Assembly: GCF_042477335.2 (NCBI RefSeq)
Contig: NC_091245.1
Location: 36,590,501 to 36,654,500 of the forward strand
Direction of reading: 5' to 3'
DNA length: 64,000 bases
Source: Ovis canadensis
Lineage: Eukaryota; Chordata; Mammalia; Artiodactyla; Bovidae
The translations under genes and the position numbers were made by a program. Below the pieces are notes generated by a model, which was not told where the DNA came from, did no database searches, and was given only the letters and a program-made list of their open reading frames with translations. The stretch's first letter is position 1; each line of letters opens with the position of its first letter. Of the stretch, positions 44,920 through 56,025 are shown piece by piece.

Positions 44920-45159
44920 ACAAGGAATGGGCTTCCCAGGTAGCACTAGTAGTAAAGAACCCTCCTGTCAATACAGGAGACATAAGAGACGTGGGTTTGA
45001 TCCCTGGGTTGGGAAGATCCCCTGGAGGAGGCCATGGCAACCCCCTGTAGTATTCTTGCCTGGAGAAACCCATGGGCAGAGGAGCCTGGTGGACTAGAGT
45101 TGATAGGGTCACAAAGAGTATGACATGACTGAAGCAACTTAGTAGGCAAACAAGGAATG
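44920..45159 (+). mobile_element. Bov-tA SINE with 10-bp target-site duplication
   Basis: Head GGGCTTCCCAGGTAGCACTA belongs to the variant with GCACTAGT. The body follows, ending GACTGAAGCAACTTAGTAGG. ACAAGGAATG occurs at 44920-44929 and 45150-45159. Confidence 0.97.
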
Positions 45160-46324
45160 CAAATTCAGATCAGAGCTTGGGCTCTTATATAAGGTACCTT
45201 GCTCTTTCAAGTCTGGAGAGATAACAGCCAGAAAAAAATACCAACATCATGTTGCAGTGTACTATTTTCCCCCCAGGATCATTCTAGTTCCCATGATACT
45301 GTGGATAATTATGTCTTGCAAAGAACTCTGAATCCAGAGTCAGAAGACTCCACCTTCTGGACTCGTTGCAGCTCATCATGGCTTCATTTTCTCTTGTGTA
45401 AAAATTGTCCCATTGACCTCCCCAAACCACAGAAAGATCAAGTGAAACAGGAATTCTTCAAATCCTAAGAGCTGGACAAAGAGTGCTTACTAGTGCGGAT
45501 CAGGTCAAAAGTCAGCAGAAACCTAGATTAGTTGCGCCTGCTCCCCGCGACTGTGAAAAAAAAGAGTCCTCAGAGTTGAAGTGACCCTCGTGGCCTCAGA
45601 ACAGGTGACCCCTCTTCTCACAGGTGAGTTCTACTGTTTCATAATCCTGGAGGGAGGACGAGCCCTAGCGGCAATGCACAAGAAACACCAGCCAGAAATG
45701 TGATCCTTGGGCCGCTTTGGAGCAGGAAAGCAGGTCTATCACCTGTGCGATGTTTACTGTGGGCCCCGAGGCCTGAAAGGCAGCTTTGTTCAGCCCCCAG
45801 GTGAGCTGCAAGAGGAGGGTGCCTCTCCAGCCACCGCCACCAAGACTTGCACAAAGCTCTCATTCAGCGGTCCCGTCCTGGCTGTGCCCTCTGATGCTGC
45901 CTCTGACTTACTGGGTTCCCTGGACAGAGATAATTTCCTTGGCTGCGCACCCCCCCCCAACTGCTGACCCTACTACTGCATAATGCCACTCCGAGGGCAC
46001 GGGTAGAATATTACATTCCAGAGAGAAAAGGCAATGCTCTGGCTGAAAAGACCCGGCTGCAGTGGAGGACACTCCCTGTTCACCACAGAGCTCCCAGTGT
46101 CCCAGCAGACAATAGGCCTCTGTGAAGCCCCATCTCCTAATGCAAGGACTGCCTACATGTTTTCATCTTTGGAAACTTCAAACTGCTCAGTCCCCAGGAG
46201 CGGCTGCACAAGGGAGCGTCTGTCTAGGATGGAAGGGGAGAAGAAGAGGTGAGAGTTATCCTTTCAAAATAATCTCCCAGCCAGGTTTATTTATTCCCAG
46301 GGGTAATGCCAGGTTTTTCCCAGT
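45160..46324. other. Unassigned, GC-richer unique sequence
   Basis: Higher GC and more CpG than its surroundings at about 45530-46230. Two donor-like sites occur: CAG|GTGAGT near 45621-45628 and CAG|GTGAGC near 45798-45806. The open frame 45707-45967 has no recognised domain, and no matching acceptor/donor pair defines an exon. A faint MIR may lie at 45320-45420. A C-run of nine lies near 45950. Confidence 0.45.
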
Positions 46325-46400
46325 TTATTCTCTCATTCACTTAAACAATCAGTATCTACAGATCATCTACAATGTGCTAGGCATCTTGCTAAGATGTCTT
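46325..46400 (-). repeat. Short L2 3' end
   Basis: TCTCATTCACTTAAACAATC and ATCTACAATGTGCTAGGCAT match antisense L2. Confidence 0.45.
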
Positions 46401-46639
46401 ACTAGAAATGCCTTGCCCTAAAGAGAAAAATTAAATAAGACTGCCCTGCCCTTAAGCAGATGGTATCCAAGGGTCTGGAAAAAAAGGCACTTTGTGTATT
46501 GATTTTTGTGTTGGGCATCCTTTTTCCCACTTTGTGCAGTACCTAACCTTTGATCTTCATTCTGTCCTGGCTCCTGAATCCCTTCTAATTTATCATCCTG
46601 TGAAAAATAAGTCAAAATGTTGGGTTTCCCAGGCGGTCG

Positions 46640-47235
46640 CTTACTAGTGGGAATGTAAGAACAGCATAATCCCTGTGGAGGACAATTTGTCAATACATAG
46701 TAAAACTGTGTGTGCATTTACTCTTCTACCCAAAATATCATCTCTAAGAATTCACCCTGAGCATAAATCTCTAATAATACAAAACTACACATACATAAGA
46801 TTGTTCAGTGCAGTATCATTTTTATTTGTAAAACACTGGAAAATACTTATATGTCCAAATATAAAGGACTGATTCAATAAACCATAGTGTTACACAGTGG
46901 AATACTATGCTGTTGTAAAAAAAAATGATGATCACTATATATTGAAGGAATAATTTATAGGGAGTATTATTAATTGACAAAGTCAGGATGCAAAATAACA
47001 TATATAGCATGCTAGCTTTTATGTAAAATAAAAAGAGGAAACAAGAAAACATACAAATCTCTGCTTATTTTTACCCCCCCCCCCAAAAAAAAGGATAAAC
47101 AAGAAAACAACTAAGCTGGATACCTATAGGATTAAGGAAACAGAGATGAAGGGAGGTGAGAGAGTGAATTCCTCTAAGTGTAATTTTTTATATAGTTTTG
47201 ACTTTGGGATTCTATAATAGAGGCTTAAAAATGTA
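46640..47235 (+). repeat. L1M LINE 3' fragment
   Basis: GGACAATTTGTCAATACATA, AAGAATTCACCCTGAGCATA, GTGCAGTATCATTTTTATTT, GGAAAATACTTATATGTCCA and CACAGTGGAATACTATGCTG follow the sense L1 ORF2 end and 3' UTR. Confidence 0.72.
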
Positions 47236-47259
47236 AAGGATCACTACCTTGTAACAGCC

Positions 47260-47370
47260 TATAATCGAAAAGAATATATATATATGTATATTTATAAAAC
47301 TGAATCTCTTCGCAGTACACCTGAAATTAACACAACATTGTAAATCAACTATACTTCAAGTTTTTAAATG
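47260..47370 (+). repeat. L1 3' tail fragment (cetartiodactyl type)
   Basis: GAATATATATATATGTATAT, GCAGTACACCTGAAATTAAC and GTAAATCAACTATACTTCAA are the typical L1 tail. It belongs to a common L1 tail type similar to the one seen antisense at 3880-4345. Confidence 0.7.
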
Positions 47371-47578
47371 CTGTAAAGGATATTATTGGGTCAATTGACA
47401 AAGTTGGAATAAGGACAATAAATTATATCAAGATATTTTTGTCAGGGTTTACTAAAGTTGATAACTATGTTGCGGTTATGTAAGGAAATACCATTGTCCC
47501 TAGAAAATAGACACTGCTATGTTTAAGGTAAAGTCTATAATATATGTAACTTACCTTCGAATGGTTCAGAAAAATATT

Positions 47579-47640
47579 ATACATATATATGTGTGTGTGT
47601 ATATATATATGTGTGTGTGTATATATATATGTGTGCGTAT
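47579..47640 (+). repeat. Compound AT/GT repeat
   Basis: Two near-identical units of ATATATATATGTGTGTGTGT plus partial flanking units; alternating purine-pyrimidine throughout. Confidence 0.95.
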
Positions 47641-48113
47641 GTTTATTTACACTGTGTGTGTGTCCATATGTAAGCACAAAGGTAAAGAGAGGAAATGTTA
47701 AAGCAGATGGAGCAGAATGTCAACAATAGAAGAATCTTGTTAAAGGGCATATGACTATCCTTGTACTATTCTTATTCTTACAATTTTTCTTTATGCTTGA
47801 AGTTATTTTCAGTTAAAATTTGTTGTTGTTGTTGGGTTGGGTTGCTAATGATGACATTTCCTAAGAAAAATGTGAACATGATTGTCTCAGACTGTCTCCT
47901 CCTCCAGTGAATATCTGCACTTCTGGGTGCAGCAACTTCTTGGCCTACCCATGTGTTCTTCTTAAAGTCATTCTCCCATGTGTCTGGCAAGTAAGGATGT
48001 ATCCTAGGTGTACTCTTCACTGTATCAGGAAGACTGTAATAAAAGGAAATTAAATGGTATAGTTGATCAGGCTTGGACCTGAGTCATCTTAGGTCATTTT
48101 GAATAAGAATAGC
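47641..48113. other. Unassigned sequence
   Basis: TTGTTGTTGTTGTTGGG patch at about 47820. Otherwise nothing recognised. Confidence 0.45.
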
Positions 48114-48371
48114 TACCACCTATGACTTCCCAGGGGGCACTAGTGGTAAAGAATCTATCTGCCAGTGCAGGAAATGCAAGAGACTCTGGTTCACTCCCTG
48201 GGTTGGGAAGATCCCCTGGAGTAGGAAATGGTATCCCACTCCAATATTCTTGCCTGGAAAATTCCATGGGCATAGGAACTTGGGGATCTACATTCCATGG
48301 GTCCACAAAGAATCAGACACGACAGTGTGACTGAGCGTGCACACACACACACACACACACACACCACTTAT
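48114..48371 (+). mobile_element. Bov-tA SINE with (CA)n tail and target-site duplication
   Basis: Head GACTTCCCAGGGGGCACTAG, body CACTCCAATATTCTTGCCTG, end CGACAGTGTGACTGAGCGTG. It runs into a CA microsatellite (48339-48364). ACCACCTATG (48114-48123) and ACCACTTATG (48362-48371) flank it. Confidence 0.95.
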
Positions 48372-48545
48372 GTGTCAGAATTATGCCGAGAACTTTATGG
48401 ATATTGTCTCATTTGATCCTCACAACAACACTGGGGAGGGAGCAATAATGTCCTTGAGAAAGAAGCTGATATATACTGTGAGATGTAGCAATGTTATGAC
48501 TAGAATTCTGATGGTCTGGTCCCAAAGCCCATGTTCCTTAGCCTC
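48372..48545 (-). repeat. MIR SINE fragment
   Basis: GCCGAGAACTTTATGGATAT, TTTGATCCTCACAACAACAC and AGCCCATGTTCCTTAGCC follow antisense MIR. The Bov-tA inserted near its end. Confidence 0.6.
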
Positions 48546-48589
48546 CAGGATTTAATACCTGCCCCAAATATAGAAAGACCAGGTCCACT

Positions 48590-48900
48590 TGTCAACTCGT
48601 AAAACTCTCCAGGTCTTGGTTCTGAAGCTACATCCTCTATAAAACCCTCCTTGAACCCCAGGAGGCATTGATTATACTTTCCCCATTCTCCCATCTCAGT
48701 TGGTACCCACCACTAAAAAAAAAAAAAAAAGCAAGAGAGAGAAGAAAATTGATAATGTTGTATTATTGTTTTTGCATGTCTGTTTTACTTTTTGGACTTT
48801 GACTTCCTTGAGAACAGAAACTATGTCTTTTCTTCTTTATATTCCCAGCATCTCTCACAGGTTCTAGTTCATGATAGACACTCTCAACATTACTGAAGTT
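48590..48900 (+). repeat. L2 LINE 3' region
   Basis: AAACCCTCCTTGAACCCCAG, GACTTCCTTGAGAACAGAAA and TATTCCCAGCATCTCTCACA follow L2. A 15-base A-run interrupts it at about 48715. Confidence 0.55.
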
Positions 48901-49617
48901 GTATTGGATTTTATTGAGTATCTACTGAGTCTTCGAAACAGCTCTATTATGCTCACATTTTATTCACATTGTAATTGAGGGTTAAACTTGAGCCTTGAGT
49001 CAACAGCTTGATATGATCTCCTGCTAAGGCAAATATGATCATAAACCTCATTAACAGAAGAATCATATGTAAAAGAGAAAATGGATGACCTAATCTACTG
49101 CAGCTAATCAGGCCAAATACAGAGAAAAACACTTCTATATCTACCTGAAGGTAGATGTAGTCAAACTGGATGAAGCCTGAGAGCAAGATGAGAATAGATG
49201 GTACTCAAAGACAGCATTGTCTCAGTGGAGACCAAAGAGATGAGGATTCATAATGACTCAGGAGAGCTTTAGCTGTTTTCAAACACCTTAGTGCGTTCAG
49301 TTTTTCTAATCGAACACCAGGAGATGAACTTCAGCTGATGGGTAGTTGTCACTGGGAGAAGGATTAGTGTTCTATAAAATAAAAGAATATTATTTTTTTC
49401 GTTCAGCTATCTAAATGCTATCTATGCTTCAGATAATAGTGAGCTCCCTGTCTCTAGAAGAATGCAAGCAATGATTGAATACCACTAGTTAGGAAAGTTT
49501 TAGAGGGTATTTGAGTGCCAACAAGTGAAAAGACAGGGATAAATTAGTAGCATCTATATGCAGGTCCTTCAGCCAATCTAAAGACATCCCTGGCCCACCA
49601 AAAAATAAGCAAATAAT
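48901..49617. other. Unassigned sequence
   Basis: No recognised family. Confidence 0.5.
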
Positions 49618-49855
49618 AAAGACAAAGTAGGACTTCCCTGGTGGCTCAGATAGTAAAGCATCTGTCTACAATGCAGGAGACCCAGGTTCGATCCCTGGGT
49701 CGGGAAGATCCCCTGGAGAAGGAAATGGCACCCCACTCCAGTACTATTGCCTGGGAAATCCCATGGAAGGAGGAACCTGATAGGCTACAGTCCATGGGGT
49801 CGCAAAGAGTCGGACACGACTGAGCAACTTCACTTCAGTTCAAAGGCAAAATAAG
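49618..49855 (+). mobile_element. Bov-tA SINE
   Basis: GACTTCCCTGGTGGCTCAGA head, intact box B-like GGTTCGATCCCTGGGTCG, several retained CpGs, and end GACTGAGCAACTTCACTTCA. A 12-bp duplication with mismatches (AAGACAAAGTA before, AAAGGCAAAATA after) is plausible. Confidence 0.96.
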
Positions 49856-50187
49856 TTTTCACAAAGCTAAATTAGTTCAATTTAAACAATAACTCAATTA
49901 TAAAATTACGTCTTTTGGTGTTGAAGTTTCATTGTTTTTCTATAAAATGAGGATGATAGGTGGTTTTTACAGTGCCTGACTTGGCACACACACAAAAAAA
50001 TATAGCAAGTTAAGAAATCTGTGGTGGTGCCAAAATACTTTTTGAAATTATAGTGAACCATGGAAATTCAAAAGTCTACCAGCGAATGGACCAGACAACC
50101 TCTGAGGGCTCTTCCACCTCCAGGAACAAATGGCTCCACCTCTCACAGACTTGAACCCTGAGTGTCACCATCTAGGTCCAATACAAA
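49856..50187. other. Unassigned sequence
   Basis: No firm family. Confidence 0.45.
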
Positions 50188-50330
50188 CTCACTGGCTTTG
50201 GAGTCAGACATGCTGGGCTTCACACCAAGGCTTAGCTACTCACTAGTCAAGGAACTTTGAGAAAGTTGCTTAATATCTTTGAATCTCAGTTTGCTCATCT
50301 ATTGATACAAATAAGGATTAAAAATAATGT
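50188..50330 (+). repeat. MIR SINE
   Basis: CTGGCTTTGGAGTCAGACAT, CTTTGAGAAAGTTGCTTAAT and GAATCTCAGTTTGCTCATCT are in MIR order. Confidence 0.72.
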
Positions 50331-50471
50331 CCTTCACTGTAGGATTTTGGGTGTTGGGGTCCAAAACCACACGTAGGCTTGTGTGGCATATAACACAAAT
50401 GGCCACAATTCTTTTCACTTCTTCATCTAAGAGGCAGAACTTACTTTTCCATCCTTTGTATTTGTATTGGC

Positions 50472-50708
50472 CTTGTGTTACTTGCTTCCCTGGTGGCTCA
50501 GAGGATAAAGCGTCCGCCTGCAATGCGGGAGACCCGTGTTCGATTCCTGGGTCGGGAAGTTCCCCTGGAGAAGAAAATGGCAATCCACTCCAGCACTCTT
50601 GCCTGGAAAATCCCATGGATGGAGGAACCTGATAGGCTACAGTCCATGGGGTCGCAAAGAGTCAGACACGACTGAGCGACTTTACTTACTTACTTACTTG
50701 TGTTACTT
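50472..50708 (+). mobile_element. Young Bov-tA SINE with 12-bp perfect target-site duplication
   Basis: The element runs 50484-50696. It keeps nine CpG dinucleotides, an intact box B-like GTTCGATTCCTGG and a TTAC-repeat tail. CTTGTGTTACTT occurs at 50472-50483 and 50697-50708. High CpG retention and a perfect duplication suggest it is among the youngest insertions here. Confidence 0.98.
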
Positions 50709-50719
50709 TGGCCAAAAGA

Positions 50720-51092
50720 CTGTAGCAGAAGCAATAGTCTAAGTTGGGGCTGCAAGTGTCTGCTCATGTCTGCTTTTGGTCTTGGAACATTCACCCTGTG
50801 CCATGTGAATAAGCCAGGCTGGCCTGTTAGTTAATGAGGTCCAGTCACTCTCACTTCTCTAGTTGTCAATCGGCCAACAGCCAGAGAAGGCTATTGAGAG
50901 AGGCCATTCAAGACCAGCCTGCCCTCTATCTGACCACAGATGCAGGAGTAAACCCAGTTGACACCAGCCAAGCCTGACCCAGATCTTCAAAACACCCAAC
51001 AGACCCCTTGACTCATGAGGAATAATAAAAGATAGTTCTTGGAAGCCACACTGTTTCAGAGGGGTTGTTATTCAGCAAAAGCTAACTGAAAA
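50720..51092 (+). mobile_element. Solo MLT1-type LTR (ERVL-MaLR)
   Basis: Old, non-coding LTR. GTGCCATGTGAATAAGCCAG, GGCTATTGAGAGAGGCCATT and GTTGACACCAGCCAAGCCTG lead to GGAATAATAAAAGATAGTTC with a polyadenylation-like signal, then GGTTGTTATTCAGCAAAAGC and TAACTGAA. This is the MLT1 layout. No internal retroviral genes are adjacent. Confidence 0.65.
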
Positions 51093-51290
51093 ACCAGAGT
51101 TAATATTTTCTAGTTAAGTGACCTTGAGCAAGCTATTTTCAGTGTTTTAGTTTTAATACTCTTATCTGTAAAACAGATGAACAAGTCCTACTTCATAAGT
51201 TTATTGTGCAACTTAAGTGATATTATATAATTAAAATATTTGTTCCTGGTACATGTTAACTATTCCATTCATTATAGATTAAGATTGGTG
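51093..51290 (+). repeat. MIR SINE
   Basis: AAGTGACCTTGAGCAAGCTA, ACTCTTATCTGTAAAACAGA and AAGTTTATTGTGCAACTTAA follow MIR. Confidence 0.62.
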
Positions 51291-51505
51291 ATAGTAGAAG
51301 TAGCAATATGCTTCCTACCTACCCTACCCTCCACATAGATTCCTGTCCCAAGAACCTGCAAACAGAGGGTATTTGTTTGAAATAACTGTTCATCCTATGA
51401 CTAATAAGATTTCTTATGCAAAATGAACTTAGTTGGGCTTTGATTGATTTTATATTCCTGACTTACCCTCTGAACTATTTAGTTATGCAAAGTAGGTGCT
51501 AGGGT

Positions 51506-51710
51506 GTTAATTGCTCAGTTGTGTCCAACTCTTTGTGACCCCATGGATTGTAGCCTGCCAGGCTCCTCTGTCCATGGAATTCTCCAGACTAGAATACTGG
51601 AATGGGTAGCCATTCCCTTCTCCAGGGGATCTTCCAGGCCCAGGGATTGAACCCAGATCTCCTGCACTGCAGGCAGATTCTTGACTGTCTGAGCCACCAG
51701 AGAAGCCCAA
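51506..51710 (-). mobile_element. Bov-tA SINE
   Basis: Antisense from TTGCTCAGTTGTGTCCAAC to the head GCCACCAGAGAAGCCC. No clear duplication was found. Confidence 0.96.
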
Positions 51711-51889
51711 AATGTAGAATTTTCATCAAACTGTTCAGAGCTGAGAGCATCACTGTTCCCAGAGTCAAACAACCCATTAGGGCAAGGAGGGTAGGAATGA
51801 GTACAGCTAACTCATTTTGCAGGGTTACAGGGCACCATGCATTCTCCCAAGGGAAAATATTGTTACAAATAATATTCACACCAAGCATT

Positions 51890-52020
51890 TTCATTTGCAT
51901 ATATATTGATGAGTAAACCAAGTCCAGTATGGTTCAGTGACTCTCCCATGATCACGTTACCAATAATAGATAGAGCCAAGGTGCCACCAGGTCAGATGCA
52001 CTCAGACCTGTTGATCTTTG
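51890..52020 (-). repeat. MIR SINE fragment
   Basis: GATGAGTAAACCAAGTCCAG, GTTCAGTGACTCTCCCATGA and GCACTCAGACCTGTTGATC follow antisense MIR. Confidence 0.52.
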
Positions 52021-52229
52021 TTCTGAGGATTTGCTCTGCTTTGGGATCATCTAAGAAACCTCTCACAGAGGCCCCCTTCTTCACCCTCACATCTACTGCC
52101 TTCTTTGTGGGTCATACCCAAGTCAAGCCTACTGTCTCTCACCTGTTCACTTACAGTAGGCTTTGTCTCACGGCCTCTAGTCTCAGCCTCTGACAACAGC
52201 CACCAGTCCCTGCCAAAACCAACCCCCAT

Positions 52230-52690
52230 GACATGCAGATCTGATTACAGTAAAGTTCTGCCTTTCAGAATTGGAATTCCCTGACTTTCCTTCACCTACA
52301 TGATAACATCAAAACTCTTGTCTCGGAGAAGCAGAGTTTTATCTACCTCATCAACCACAGATTCCAACTTTCCTCCCTCCAGGCCATCCTAACATTCTCC
52401 CAGTTCCCACGGCCCGCCGTGCTTTTCCTTGCTGCCACTTCACTGCGCATCCTGTCGTTCTCTTCTGAGCTCTCCCCAAGGGCTTGAGTTCCTGACAAAC
52501 TCCAACTTGATCTTCAAATCTTCCTTCAAAAGCCAAATCCTTTGTAAAATCTTCCCTGAAGCCTCCACAGATTTAGATCATCTTCTCCCATCATCCCTCC
52601 CCTCACCCAGTTAAAGCAAAACTTATACTATATTTTTTGCTTGTGTGTCTTCCCTATTAGAATCACAAACCAGGCATCAACCACAATTAG
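52230..52690 (+). repeat. L2 LINE 3' region
   Basis: CCGTGCTTTTCCTTGCTGCC, TTCAAATCTTCCTTCAAAAG, AAATCTTCCCTGAAGCCTCC and TTGTGTGTCTTCCCTATTAG follow L2. Confidence 0.52.
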
Positions 52691-54240
52691 TGAGATTTTG
52701 TGTTTGTACGGTGCTAATAAAAAGGGTTATTACAGTGGCCTCTGCTATTTAGTTTAGTGGGCAAGAGATGAAGGCAGAAACCAAGTTAGACATTGCTAAT
52801 CAGTTATCAGACTTTGAACTTGTCAGCATCTTAGAACTATGGGATAATGGGTCTCTAATAAATACCTCATTTTTAGATACAGTGAAGAACTGCTCAAAGC
52901 AAGCAGCTATATCCTGAACTGAGGAAACACTGGGCTATGAAATAAGAGAGATGACATGGGAAACCTTAAGGAATAAGCAGCAAAACCTGCAGGAAGACTT
53001 AGAAAAATCATTTACTTCCATTTTCAGGGGTGCCAAGGACAGAATGCATTTTCCTTGTGAGTAAGGAAGAGGAAATTTTGTGGAAAACAAGATCTTTCCA
53101 GAGCAGGTGTTAAAGAAATTAAATCTCACAGAGGATGGACCAAGGCCAGAATTATGATCCACATGGTAAACAAGGAAAAGGTATTTGGCTGGGACAAGAG
53201 CAGAAAAGGATTGGAAAGAGACAAAGTGACATAGAGAAGGCAAAGGGGGCCTCCAGGGTGCAGCCATGCTGTCTGTGAGCAACAGGTTTATCCTCTCAGG
53301 TCTCAGGCAGGTTTCCAGAGAACACCTAAATGCTAGAGATATGGACTGTTTTTAAGTCATTCTGTAAAGAAATAGTAGCATCATTTGGTTGTCTAAATCA
53401 TAGAACCATAAAGACAATTTAATTACTACCCTTCAAGCATAAAGATGAGAGCATTCTCAAGTGCATTAAAAACTTAGAAACACAAAACCTATGAGCTTTT
53501 GGTGAAAAAGGTGCCCGATAATGAAATATTGGAAATCAATGATGCCTCAAAATTAAAGAATTTCGCAAACACAAAGCCATGGTGAAAAGGCTAGTAAAAG
53601 TGCTAAATGGATTTGAGTACTGAATTAAGATTAGATGACTGGGAATTATGTTTACAAATTAGATATTAATATTAGGAATTACAACAATGTAAAATAATTT
53701 CACTAAGGAAAAATGGAAGGCATGTGGAAGGGCTGTGAAGACACAGATGACCCACAAGTCTTACATTTTAAAAAAGGCCCTTATAGATAAAGCCCAACTT
53801 GGAGCATCTCATTTAAAAGCAATTTTTCCTCATCCCATTAATGTATTTCATAATGTTTTTCTTAAGTTTGGAAGGATTTTTTTAATAATAAATATCCTAT
53901 TAAGTAACAGTCTGAGGTTTAGCAATACCTTGTTTTTTTCTTCCATTAGATTTAAGAAAAACATAAACATACTCTCTATTAAAAATGATGTGCATTTTAA
54001 TTACCACACTTTTATATAATTACTTCTGCCACATCCCTTTGTTCCCAAAAAGAAATGTAGAAAATAATATTAAATACACTTTCAAACTTACAATGATAAT
54101 ATGCGGGTGGAGAAATTAGTGGAAAAATTTACTTTCTTCTATGAACTTTTCAATACTGCTTGATTTTTGTGTTACTTACCATATTTGCAAATATAAGAAA
54201 GAAATTATTCTTTAAAATAAACACACAAGGACTAAAATTG
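52691..54240. other. Unassigned sequence
   Basis: No recognised repeat over about 1.5 kb; increasingly AT-rich from 53400. Confidence 0.5.
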
Positions 54241-54470
54241 ATTTCAGTTCTCATGCCACTCTGTTGGTTGATAATAATTGCCTGGAGCACCATGTTAAGA
54301 AGGATTTTTGAGCTGCATTAAATATCAGCAGAAAACAATACTCTGATTAATCAGTGAATCTGCCATGGATGGCTCTCAAGAAGTAGCGATGCCACACAGA
54401 ATATGTAGTCAGCATTTCAAAAGACTAATAAAAATGAGAGTAGTGTTTTGTGTATAACAACTGAAGTCAA
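54241..54470. promoter_or_regulatory. Candidate conserved noncoding element
   Basis: Repeat-free, balanced composition, with the perfect palindrome CTGATTAATCAG (54343-54354, paired GATTA/TAATC sites) and nearby TGATAATAATTGCC. Inference only; conservation not tested. Confidence 0.28.
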
Positions 54471-54508
54471 ATAAGGACAGACACACCATTCACTCAGTAA
54501 AATAGACT

Positions 54509-54802
54509 AAGCAAAGACCTGCTGCTGCTAAGTCACTTCAGTCATGTCCAACTCTGTGTAACCCCATAGACGGCAGCCCACCAGGCTCCTCTGTCCCTGG
54601 GATTCTCCAGGCAAGAACACTGGAGTGGGTTGCCATTTCCTTCTCCAATGCATGAAAGTGAAAAGTGAAAGTGACATCACTCAGTCATGTCCGACTCTTA
54701 GCGACCCCATGGCCTGCAGCCCACCAGGCTCCTCCATCCGTGGGATTTTCCAGGCAAGAGTACTGGAGTGGGGTACCATTGGCTTCTCTGAAGCAAAGAC
54801 CT
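54509..54802 (-). mobile_element. Bov-A2 SINE with 12-bp target-site duplication
   Basis: Antisense dimer beginning GCTGCTGCTAAGTCACTTCA. The linker CCAATGCATGAAAGTGAAAA precedes the second monomer. AAGCAAAGACCT occurs at 54509-54520 and 54791-54802. Confidence 0.98.
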
Positions 54803-54954
54803 ACACATGCTAAATAGCTTACATGCAGTAGAAAGTGCAGTTTATAGGCAAACATAAAAAATGGGCAAATGGTAATGGACAATTTATTTTACTAGTCTCT
54901 CTAGTTAGTGCATATTTGAAATCTCCAACAATATTTAAATATTTAAAATATTTA

Positions 54955-56025
54955 TTTTTTTTTTCTTACATGATAGTATACTTGTTAGAATGTCATTCTC
55001 CCAAATCATCCCACCCTCTCCCTCTCCCTCTGAGTCCAAAAGTCCGTTATACACATCTGTGTCTCTTTCCCTGTCTTGCATACAGGGTCGTCATTGCCAT
55101 CTTCCTAAATTCCATATATATGTGTTAGTATACTGTATTGGTGTTTTTCTTTCTGGCTTACTTCACTCTGTATAATCGGCTCCAGCTTCATCCATCTCAT
55201 CAGAACTGATTCAAATGAATTCTTTTTTACGGCTGAGTAATACTCCATTGTGTATATGTACCTCAGCTTTCTTATCCATTCATCTGCTGATGGACATCTA
55301 GGTTGTTTCCATGTCCTGGCTATTATAAACAGTGCTGCGATGAACACTGGGGTACATGTGTCTCTTTCAATTCTGGTTTCCTTGGTGTGTATGCCCAGAA
55401 GTGGGATTGCTGGGTCATAAGGGAGTTCTATTTGCAATTTTTTAAGGAATCTCCACACTGTTCTCCATAGTGGCTGTACTAGTTTGCATTCCCACCAACA
55501 GTGTAGGAAGGTTCCCTTTTCTCCACACCCTCTCCAGCATTTATTGCTTGCAGATTTTTGGATCGCAGCCATTCTGACTGGTGTGAAGTGGTACCTCATT
55601 GTGGTTTTGATTTGCATTTCTCTGATAATGAGTGATGTTGAGCATCTTTTCATGTGTTTGTTAGCCATCCGTATGTCTTCTTTGGAGAAATGTCTATTTA
55701 GTTCTTTGGCCCATTTTTGGATTGGGTCGTTTATTTTTCTGGAATTGAGCTGCAGAAGTTGCTTGTATACTTTTGAGATTAGTTGTTTGTCAGTTGCTTC
55801 ATTTGCTATTATTTTCTCCCATTCAGAAGGCTGTCTTTTCACCTTGCTTATATTTTCCTTTGTTGTGCAGAAGCTTTTAATTTTAATTAGATCCCATTTG
55901 TTTATCTTTGCTTTTATTTCCAGAATTCTGGGAGGTGGATCATAGAGGATCCTGCTGTGATTTATGTCTGAGAGTGTTTTGCCTATGTTCTCCTCTAGGA
56001 GTTTTATAGTTTCTGATCTTACAAA
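54955..56025 (-). mobile_element. Ruminant L1 3' half, antisense, with shortened 3' end
   Basis: About 1.07 kb of L1 ORF2 C-terminus and proximal 3' UTR on the minus strand, with its poly-A seen as a T-run at about 54956-54963. Compared with the L1 at 33619-36438, this copy ends at the point equivalent to about 36221, so the last 200 bp or so of 3' UTR is absent. The 5' end is truncated near 56020 (GATCTTAC). Little divergence from the other copy. Confidence 0.95.
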
